Shown here: piece after piece, positions 24,228 to 31,348 of the stretch
How positions within the stretch are numbered: the stretch's first letter is position 1
Layout of the letters: every line of letters begins with the position of its first letter
NCBI GenBank assembly: GCA_964558235.1
Contig: CAZLCK010000007.1
Location: 1 to 40,845, forward strand
Direction: 5' to 3'
DNA from: CAZLCK01 sp964558235
GTDB lineage: Bacteria; Actinomycetota; Coriobacteriia; Coriobacteriales; CADBOM01
Length of the DNA stretch: 40,845 nt
Notes under the pieces: model-generated
Databases searched by the model: none
What the model was told of the DNA's origin: nothing
What the model saw: the letters and a program-made list of their open reading frames with translations, nothing else
Position numbers and translations under genes: made by a program

Positions 24228-25575
24228 TATGGGTCCAGGTGATGAAAGCCTAGTAACGCTTGAGGCTAAAGATGCACTAGCTGAAGCCGATTTGGTTATT
24301 GGTGCGCGTAGACTTTTGGAATCGCTTCCAAAGGAGTGTACAGCTGTCAAGCGTTTCTCAATTAGCTCACAAGATATCGCTAAAATTTTGCGGGAAGAGT
24401 CCGATTGGAATAGTGCTGTTCTTGTCATGAGTGGAGATGCAGGGCTCTTTAGTGGCGCAAAGCGCGCACTGGAAGAGATAGACGAGTTTGAAATATCTAT
24501 TGTGCCAGGTGTGAGTTCTGCTCAACTTTTTGCGGCTAGGCTTAGGCGGCCGTGGCAAAATTGGCGTTTTGAGAGTGCTCATGGAATCGATTGCGACATC
24601 GTGGCTTTAGTGCGTGAAACTTCAGAGCTTTTCTTAGCTACAGGTGGAGTCAACTCCGTTACTAGTCTATGTTTGCGTTTATGTGAGGCTGGTCTAGGAA
24701 GCTTACATGTAAGTGTGGGAGAGCGACTCTCTTATCCAGATGAAAAAATTTCGATTGGGACTGCTGAGCGTTTTTCTCATGAGGAGTTTGACTCACTTGC
24801 TGTGATGCTAGTGGATCGTCCTGAGGGTGTGTTGGGTGATTTTGCATCTGATGGCAGCGTATCTGCGCATGATAACAGCCCTGCGCACAACGGTGCATCT
24901 GCGCATGGTGATACATCTGTGTACAACGGTGCATCTGCGTACAACAACGCAAATATGCATCTTAGGAGCACACCTTGGCCATTTGCAACTATGGGTATTG
25001 CCGATGAAGCTTTTGAACGCGGAAGTGCTCCGATGACCAAGCAGGAGGTTCGAGCTGTTGCATTGGCTAAGCTTGGGATCACTCCAACGGATGTTGTCTA
25101 CGATATCGGAGCGGGTACAGGTTCGGTCTCTATCGAAGCTGCACGAATTGCAAGTCAGGGAAACGTCTATGCTATTGAGCGACATGTTGATGCTTGCGAT
25201 CTTGTGCGTCTTAATGCGAAGCGTTTTGGACTTAAGAATATAGCTGTTGTCGAAGGATTGGCTCCCGATGTATTGCAAGGAATTCCCCCTGCGAATGCTG
25301 CATTTATAGGCGGTGCTGGTGGAAATCTTGCATCTATTTTGGATTATCTTGTGGACTCTAGCCCAAGCATTAGGGTGTGCGTGACTGCTATTACAATCGA
25401 AACACTTTCAAAAGCATGTGAGCTACTCTCGAATGAACCTTTTACAGACTTTGAAATATGTCAAGTAGCAGTCTCCCGTGCTCACACAGTTGGAACGTAT
25501 CATATGATGCGATCTGAAAATCCAATCTTCATTATTACAGCACGCGCTGGAGGATCAGATGAGCAAGTCATTTGA
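24202..25575 (+). CDS. cbiET: Bifunctional cobalt-precorrin-7 C5-methyltransferase / C15-methyltransferase (decarboxylating)
   Basis: A 457-residue CbiE-CbiT fusion, equal in layout to aerobic CobL. CbiE (about 1-210) methylates C5: KIVSMGPGDESLVTLEA, VMSGDAGLFSGAKRALEE, IVPGVSSAQLFAARL. CbiT (about 275-457) methylates C15 and decarboxylates the C12 acetate: MTKQEVRAVALAKLGI, then the SAM site VVYDIGAGTGSVSIEAARIA, and AFIGGAGGNLASILDYL. The linker (about 215-262) is unusually long and holds five copies of a six-residue unit at residues 222-251. Two ATGs stand in tandem at the start (24202, 24205). It overlaps both neighbours. Confidence 0.94.
   Translation: MMKSVKIVSMGPGDESLVTLEAKDALAEADLVIGARRLLESLPKECTAVKRFSISSQDIAKILREESDWNSAVLVMSGDAGLFSGAKRALEEIDEFEISIVPGVSSAQLFAARLRRPWQNWRFESAHGIDCDIVALVRETSELFLATGGVNSVTSLCLRLCEAGLGSLHVSVGERLSYPDEKISIGTAERFSHEEFDSLAVMLVDRPEGVLGDFASDGSVSAHDNSPAHNGASAHGDTSVYNGASAYNNANMHLRSTPWPFATMGIADEAFERGSAPMTKQEVRAVALAKLGITPTDVVYDIGAGTGSVSIEAARIASQGNVYAIERHVDACDLVRLNAKRFGLKNIAVVEGLAPDVLQGIPPANAAFIGGAGGNLASILDYLVDSSPSIRVCVTAITIETLSKACELLSNEPFTDFEICQVAVSRAHTVGTYHMMRSENPIFIITARAGGSDEQVI
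24865..24954 (+). repeat. Five imperfect 18-base tandem repeats in cbiET
   Basis: Units at 24865, 24883, 24901, 24919 and 24937 encode AHDNSP, AHNGAS, AHGDTS, VYNGAS and AYNNAN. The period keeps the frame. They lie in the linker between CbiE and CbiT. Confidence 0.9.
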
Positions 25576-26953
25576 TCTGCCAAGGGTGCTATTTGCTGCG
25601 CCATCTAGCGGGACAGGAAAAACAACCGTGGTCTGCGGGATATTAGAAGCGCTTGTGCGTCGCGGTATGCAACCAGCATCGTTTAAGTGTGGTCCAGACT
25701 TTATCGATCCGATGTTTCATCGCCGTATAGTTGGTACAAAAAGTGGCAATCTCGATCTCTACTTTACCGATGAATCCACTGTCCGCTCACTTATGATACG
25801 TGGATCCCAAGGGTGCAAAATTGCAGTAATGGAGGGAGTTATGGGCTACTACGACGGTATGTCGATCGACTCCGATGTAGGTAGTAGCTATCATCTCGCC
25901 CGTGCAACGTCTACTCCAACCGTACTTATAATTGGCATGAGAGGCGCATCTCTTTCAATTGCAGCGATGGCCGAAGGTTTTATGCGTTTTCGTGATGATG
26001 CAAATATAAAGGGTGTCATTTTAAACAAATGTTCAAAGCGAATGTTTGAGACGCTATCCGGTGTAATCGAGCGCGAATGTGGCGTAAAGGTACTTGGCTA
26101 TGTGCCAACCGATGAGCGTTTTGCTGTTGAAAGCCGCCATCTTGGACTCGTTACAGCAGGTGAAATTGAAGATCTAAAACAACGCATAGGCGCTTTGGCC
26201 GACACTCTTGAAGAAACAGTCGATCTAGATTCTCTCATCGAGATTGCTAGCGATGCTCCAGCGCTTCAAGATCTACCATATTTAACGAATCCTGTTATTG
26301 ATAATGCTGATGCCAAGTTGGTAAAAATTGGAGTTGCCTTAGATAATGCATTTTGCTTTTACTACTCCGAAAATCTACAGATGCTACAAGATATGGGTGT
26401 TGAACTAGAATATTTTAGCCCCCTAAAAGATAGTACTTTGCCTCAAGATATCTCTGCAATCTATATTGGAGGAGGCTACCCTGAGCTATATGCCAAAGAG
26501 TTAGCTTCTAACAAAAACATGCTTAAATCTATGAAATCTGCAATTGATAAGGGTATGCCACTTCTTGCTGAGTGCGGTGGATTTATGTACTTACAAGATG
26601 AAATTTGCGACCTAGATGGCAAGTCGCACAAGATGGTCGGAGCTATCACAGGTAAATGCAAAAATACCGGTCGTCTTAGCCATTTTGGATATTTAGATTT
26701 GGAGATACTAACAGATTGTTTGATCGCCTCTAAAGGCACACATATACGTGCGCATGAGTTTCATTATTGGCACTCTACTAACGAAGGGGAGAGCTTTAGA
26801 GCGGTTAAACCTTCGGGAGATAGCTGGCCATGTATGATAGCTACTAATACGCTTGTCGCCGGATATCCGCATATCTATTTTCCTACACATCCTGATGTTG
26901 CAGAAAGGATAGTATGCGCGGCCGCTGAGTTTGCGAAGGTCGAGGGGCTATGA
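25559..26953 (+). CDS. cbiA: Cobyrinate a,c-diamide synthase
   Basis: 464 residues. It amidates the a and c side chains of cobyrinic acid with glutamine and ATP. N-terminal P-loop domain: LFAAPSSGTGKTTVVCGI (P-loop about 14-23), FKCGPDFIDPMFHR, and GVMGYYDG. C-terminal glutamine amidotransferase domain: IYIGGGYPELYAKEL and PLLAECGGFMYL with the nucleophile Cys338, then HEFHYW. GGAGG is five bases before the ATG. It overlaps cbiET by 17 bases and cbiB by four. Confidence 0.96.
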   Translation: MSKSFDLPRVLFAAPSSGTGKTTVVCGILEALVRRGMQPASFKCGPDFIDPMFHRRIVGTKSGNLDLYFTDESTVRSLMIRGSQGCKIAVMEGVMGYYDGMSIDSDVGSSYHLARATSTPTVLIIGMRGASLSIAAMAEGFMRFRDDANIKGVILNKCSKRMFETLSGVIERECGVKVLGYVPTDERFAVESRHLGLVTAGEIEDLKQRIGALADTLEETVDLDSLIEIASDAPALQDLPYLTNPVIDNADAKLVKIGVALDNAFCFYYSENLQMLQDMGVELEYFSPLKDSTLPQDISAIYIGGGYPELYAKELASNKNMLKSMKSAIDKGMPLLAECGGFMYLQDEICDLDGKSHKMVGAITGKCKNTGRLSHFGYLDLEILTDCLIASKGTHIRAHEFHYWHSTNEGESFRAVKPSGDSWPCMIATNTLVAGYPHIYFPTHPDVAERIVCAAAEFAKVEGL

Positions 26954-27933
26954 TAGTTGTTGCCACATCGGCAGCTGGATTTCTGCTCGATCTCGTCATA
27001 GGTGATCCTCCAAAGATCCCCCATCCGATTGTTGCAATTGGCAAGGCGATTTCTGCTTTAGAGTCTTTTTTGCGACGTGTTTTTCCAGATACTCAAAAAG
27101 GGCTTAGATGGGCAGGTCGTGTGATGGCAACTCTAATGCCTATTGTGGTTTTTGTAATTACGTGGGGCATTATTGCTTTTTTGTGGTGGATTCACCCAAT
27201 TGCTGGGATTATAGCTGCATGCTGGCTGTCGTGTCAGATCCTTTCGACATGCGAATTAAAGCGACAAAGCACGAAAGTTGCGCGTTCGCTTGCCGATGGC
27301 GGTATTGAAGCAGGGCGATATGCGGTCTCGATGATTGTGGGTCGCGATACTAAAAACCTCGATGAGGCAGGGGTTATAAAGGCAACGGTAGAGACGATTG
27401 CAGAAAATACAAGCGACGGTGTGGTAGCGCCCCTTTTTTATATGATGATTGGTGGCGCTCCACTAGCTATGGCATATAAAGCTATCAATACGATGGATAG
27501 CATGGTTGGTTACAAAAACGATCGCTACATAGATTTTGGTAGAGCAGCTGCACATCTCGATGATGTTGCAAATTATTTGCCAGCGCGCATCTGTGCGACT
27601 TTGATGGTAGCTGTATCTCCGTTGGTAAAACTAAACGCTTCGAGAGCATTTGCGATCTGGAAACGCGATAGACGTAACCATGCGAGCCCAAATTCCGCCC
27701 AGACTGAGTCGGTTATTGCTGGTGCTTTGGGTGTAGAGCTTGCGGGGGATGCCACCTATTTTGGAAAGAAAATAACTAAGCCAACGATAGGCGATGCAAT
27801 TCGTCCGATTGAGCGCGATGATATCAAAAAAGCTAATCATTTGATGATAGCAACGTCGGTTATCGCGTGCATTTTGTTTGGGCTTATACGCATCGGAATT
27901 GTTTGTGCAATCTATGTCGCACTTGTTGCATAG
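26950..27933 (+). CDS. cbiB: Adenosylcobinamide-phosphate synthase (membrane)
   Basis: 327 residues with several hydrophobic helices (about 1-16, 52-95 and 300-325). CbiB joins aminopropanol phosphate (or a related linker) to adenosylcobyric acid. Family marks: LLDLVIGDPPKIPHPIVAIG near the start, the ETIAENTSDGVVAPLFYMM segment with the conserved ENxxD, YKAINTMDSMVGYKNDRY, and near the end NHASPNSAQTESVIAGALGV. The start overlaps the cbiA stop (ATGA). Confidence 0.95.
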   Translation: MIVVATSAAGFLLDLVIGDPPKIPHPIVAIGKAISALESFLRRVFPDTQKGLRWAGRVMATLMPIVVFVITWGIIAFLWWIHPIAGIIAACWLSCQILSTCELKRQSTKVARSLADGGIEAGRYAVSMIVGRDTKNLDEAGVIKATVETIAENTSDGVVAPLFYMMIGGAPLAMAYKAINTMDSMVGYKNDRYIDFGRAAAHLDDVANYLPARICATLMVAVSPLVKLNASRAFAIWKRDRRNHASPNSAQTESVIAGALGVELAGDATYFGKKITKPTIGDAIRPIERDDIKKANHLMIATSVIACILFGLIRIGIVCAIYVALVA

Positions 27934-27950
27934 GATAGTAGGGAGAAGAG

Positions 27951-29045
27951 ATGACGCGTTTGGGGCATGGAGGAGATCTACTAACGTTTGAAAAACGCTA
28001 TAGGCGCTCTGCGATAGACTTTTCGTCAAACGTTAACCCGTGCGGAATGTCTCCATCTGCACGTAATGCTGCGATGTCGGCACTTGATGTCTCCGATCGA
28101 TATCCAGATCCTATGTGCCGTGAGCTTGTTGAAGCAATCTCTGTACACGAAAACGTGCCTAGCGAATGGATAGTCTGTGGTAATGGGGCTTCTGACATAA
28201 TCTACCGTATTGTTTATGCGCTTACTCCTAAAAGAGCTCTTGTATGTGACCCTACATTTTCTGAGTATGCAGATGCATTGATGGCTGTGGATTGCAAGAT
28301 TTTGCATCACCAGCTCAAAGAATCTGAAGATCTTATGCTCACAAGTCGTCTTGCAGATGAGATCGAAAGTGGATTTCATGGCGAGCTTGACTTTGTCTTT
28401 TTGTGTGAACCTAATAATCCAACTGGGCTTCCAGCTGGCAAAAAGACACTAAACAAAATTGTAGAAGTATGCGCTAAAAAGGGAATTGTGGTTCTTTTGG
28501 ATGAGTGCTTTAATAGCTTTCTTGATTATCCTGAGCGCTCTACTTTAATGCCGTTTTTAGGACAGTATTGCAATCTTGTGATACTTGGAGCTCATACAAA
28601 AACCTATGGCATGGCTGGTCTTAGGCTTGGCTATATGTTCTGCTCAAATGAAACGATCACAAAAGCTGTAGCTGCTAGTGGGCCTGCATGGCCTGTATCG
28701 ACAGTTGCACAAGCAGCTGGTGTTGCTGCATACGATGACCAAATTTATCTCGAACGTGCAAGAGAGGTTGTAAGAGCAGAACGTCCACGTATTGTAGAAG
28801 CGCTTGTGCAGGCAGGTTGTCGTGTCTATCCTTCGCAAGCAAATTATCTTCTATTTGAGGCACCGTGTGAAAACTTTGGCGATTTGCTTGCAGAGCGCGG
28901 GATTTTAGTGAGATCTTGCGATAACTATGAGGGGTTGACCCGAAGACATTTTCGCTGTGCTGTGCGTTTGCACGATGAAAACGATATGTTGATCGAGGCT
29001 ATTAGGTATGCTGTTGATCGTTTGTCAACAAAGGAAGGCAGTTGA
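27951..29045 (+). CDS. cobD: Threonine-phosphate decarboxylase (CobD type), PLP enzyme
   Basis: 364 residues, fold-type I aminotransferase. In B12 synthesis CobD makes (R)-1-amino-2-propanol phosphate from threonine phosphate. The N-terminal TRLGHGGDLLTFEKRY with the DFSSNVNPCG segment is typical of CobD rather than histidinol-phosphate aminotransferase, its closest relative. The PLP lysine is Lys217 in AHTKTYGMAGLRLGY, and CEPNNPTGL binds the cofactor ring. GGGAGAAG lies just before the ATG. Its place between cbiB and cbiP, its direct partners, supports the call. No PduX-like threonine kinase is in the window. Confidence 0.92.
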   Translation: MTRLGHGGDLLTFEKRYRRSAIDFSSNVNPCGMSPSARNAAMSALDVSDRYPDPMCRELVEAISVHENVPSEWIVCGNGASDIIYRIVYALTPKRALVCDPTFSEYADALMAVDCKILHHQLKESEDLMLTSRLADEIESGFHGELDFVFLCEPNNPTGLPAGKKTLNKIVEVCAKKGIVVLLDECFNSFLDYPERSTLMPFLGQYCNLVILGAHTKTYGMAGLRLGYMFCSNETITKAVAASGPAWPVSTVAQAAGVAAYDDQIYLERAREVVRAERPRIVEALVQAGCRVYPSQANYLLFEAPCENFGDLLAERGILVRSCDNYEGLTRRHFRCAVRLHDENDMLIEAIRYAVDRLSTKEGS

Positions 29046-30625
29046 TGGGTAAGACGCAATCGCGCGCCATTATGGTGCAGGGAACGATGTCAAACGCCGG
29101 AAAAAGCCTGCTTGTAGCGGGACTTTGTCGTGTTTTTGCTCAGGATGGATATCGCGTTGCTCCATTTAAGAGCCAAAATATGGCGCTTAATAGCTTTGTA
29201 GGCGATGATGGTCTTGAACTTGGACGCGCTCAAGCTATGCAGGCTGAGGCGGCGGGTATCGCACCAGATGTGCGCATGAATCCGATTTTGCTCAAGCCAA
29301 CCGATAACGAGGGCAGTCAGGTTATCGTTAAAGGTAGACCAATTGGAAATATGTCGGCTCGTAATTACTTTGCGTACAAACATAAGCTTAAAGATATGAT
29401 CGTTGAAACTTTTAACGATCTTGCTTTAGAAAACGACATTATCGTTATCGAGGGAGCAGGCAGTCCCGCTGAAATAAATCTCAAAAACGACGATATCGTA
29501 AATATGGGGATGGCTCGCATGGCATCTGCTCCGGTTTTGCTCGCTGGCGATATCGATCCAGGTGGTGTTTTTGCTCAACTCTATGGAACACTTGAGCTGC
29601 TCGAATCCGATGAAAGGGAGATGGTCAAGGGTCTGATCGTCAATAAATTCAGAGGAGATCCTACGATTTTAAAACCAGGCATCGCTTTGTTGGAGGAGCT
29701 TTGTAATATGCCTGTCGTGGGTGTCGTCCCATATATGGAGCTCGACCTCGACGACGAAGACAGCCTTGCTCCTAGACTTAGATCTTGTGGTGCGGCCTCT
29801 ACCATCGACATTGCGGTTATCCATCTTCCTCATATCTCTAACTTTACCGATTTTAATCAGCTTTCGCGCCGTAGCGACATGTCGATTCGCTACGTCAGTG
29901 ATGCACCTTCACTTGGAAGGCCAGATCTTGTGATTGTGCCCGGCACAAAAAATACGCTTGACGATCTGCGTTGGATGCACGAAAGCGGTATCGCCCGATG
30001 TGTTGTAGCACTTGCAGCCGGCTCTACGCCTGTTATAGGAATTTGTGGTGGATATCAGATGCTTGGTCGACATATTAGCGACCCATATGGTGTTGAGAGT
30101 GGTGGAGAGATGGAAGGTCTTGGTCTTTTGCCAATGCAGACCGTTTTCGAAAAGAGCAAAGAGCTTGCAAGAACTACAGGTGTGCTAACCATATCCGAAG
30201 GTATTTTTGCACCGTTATCGGGTCTTTCTGTCGAAGGATATGAGATTCACATGGGAACAACCACAGGAGTTTGCTCTTCTGCTGTAGCATTGACTGCCAG
30301 GTTTGAAGCTAATTTAGATGGAGCAGTTTCAGCTGCTGCAACCGATCTTACAACTTCAGCCAATCCTTCCAAGACAATAATAGGTACAGACGGTGGTGTG
30401 TGCGGAAATGTTATGGGTAGCTATATCCATGGAATCTTTGATGCGCCTGGAATTGTAGATGCACTCGCTGATGTTTTACTCAAAGCCCGTGGGCTTCCAA
30501 GCACAGCGGATCAGACAGTTAATTCCGAAGCATTTAAACAGTCACAATATGACAAACTGGCAAACACAATTAGAGCCTCGCTAGATATGGATCAAATCTA
30601 TCAGATTGTCGAAAAAGGGATATAG
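29045..30625 (+). CDS. cbiP: Cobyric acid synthase
   Basis: 526 residues. CbiP adds four amide groups (b, d, e, g) to adenosylcobyrinic a,c-diamide. P-loop-like MVQGTMSNAGKSLLVAGL (about 10-27), YRVAPFKSQNMALNSFV, MNPILLKPTDNEGSQVI and IEGAGSPAEINL mark the synthetase domain; LVIVPGTKNTLDDL and the Cys of IGICGGYQMLG mark the amidotransferase domain. The ATG at 29045 overlaps the cobD stop (TGATG) and has AAGGAAGG upstream; a TTG one codon earlier is unlikely. A short variable Ala/Thr stretch lies near residue 425. It is followed by a 78-base gap. Confidence 0.96.
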   Translation: MGKTQSRAIMVQGTMSNAGKSLLVAGLCRVFAQDGYRVAPFKSQNMALNSFVGDDGLELGRAQAMQAEAAGIAPDVRMNPILLKPTDNEGSQVIVKGRPIGNMSARNYFAYKHKLKDMIVETFNDLALENDIIVIEGAGSPAEINLKNDDIVNMGMARMASAPVLLAGDIDPGGVFAQLYGTLELLESDEREMVKGLIVNKFRGDPTILKPGIALLEELCNMPVVGVVPYMELDLDDEDSLAPRLRSCGAASTIDIAVIHLPHISNFTDFNQLSRRSDMSIRYVSDAPSLGRPDLVIVPGTKNTLDDLRWMHESGIARCVVALAAGSTPVIGICGGYQMLGRHISDPYGVESGGEMEGLGLLPMQTVFEKSKELARTTGVLTISEGIFAPLSGLSVEGYEIHMGTTTGVCSSAVALTARFEANLDGAVSAAATDLTTSANPSKTIIGTDGGVCGNVMGSYIHGIFDAPGIVDALADVLLKARGLPSTADQTVNSEAFKQSQYDKLANTIRASLDMDQIYQIVEKGI

Positions 30626-30703
30626 ATTTTCGCTTAGGTTTTAAAAGATAGCGTCAAAAAAGCGCCTTGAAATGAAGAAATGAAAGAAGAGAGGAGAAAA
30701 GCT

Positions 30704-31348
30704 TTGAATGAAGATTTAACTCTCAAGCCGCATGAGATAGAGCGTCGTAGTATTGAGATAATTACACAGGAGTTGGGAGATAGAACTTTTCTAGCACTTG
30801 AAGAACCAATTATTAAGCGTGTAATTCATACTACAGCTGATTTTTCTTATGCTGATAATCTCATTTTTTCACCAGGCGCAATTGAAAGTGCACTTGAAGC
30901 CTTGCAGGCAGGCGCGACGATAGTAACCGATACTAATATGGCATTTTCCGGCATCAGCAAGTCCGCTATGGCAAAACTTGGATGTCATGCCGAGTGTTAC
31001 ATGGCTGATGAGGATGTAGCTTTAGCTGCTAAGGAGGCTCATACAACTCGCGCTGTTGCTTGCATGGATAAAGCATGTGATGTTGAAGGGCCATTAATTT
31101 TAGCAATTGGAAATGCCCCTACAGCGCTTATACGAATTTGTGAACTTGTTGAGCAGAAAAAGATTAATCCAGCGCTAGTTATTGGCGTGCCAGTAGGGTT
31201 TGTAAATGTTGTCGAGAGTAAAGAGATGATAATTGCAAGTGATATTTTGTCGATTGTAGCCAAGGGCCGAAAGGGCGGAAGTAATGTTGCTGCAGCTATC
31301 GTAAATGCTCTTCTATATATGATTACCAGGGATGGTGAGAATAGATGA
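30704..31348 (+). CDS. cbiC: Cobalt-precorrin-8 methylmutase
   Basis: CbiC moves the C11 methyl group to C12. Signatures: KPHEIERRSIEIITQELG, VIHTTADFSYADNLIFSPGA, the IVTDTNMAFSGI segment, the AIGNAPTAL segment and VIGVPVGFVNVVESKEM. The start is uncertain. A TTG at 30704 has AGGAG at an ideal seven-base spacing; the ATG at 30680 has no good ribosome site and would add eight charged residues (222 in total). I prefer the TTG. The end overlaps the next gene by four bases. Confidence 0.94.
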   Translation: MNEDLTLKPHEIERRSIEIITQELGDRTFLALEEPIIKRVIHTTADFSYADNLIFSPGAIESALEALQAGATIVTDTNMAFSGISKSAMAKLGCHAECYMADEDVALAAKEAHTTRAVACMDKACDVEGPLILAIGNAPTALIRICELVEQKKINPALVIGVPVGFVNVVESKEMIIASDILSIVAKGRKGGSNVAAAIVNALLYMITRDGENR

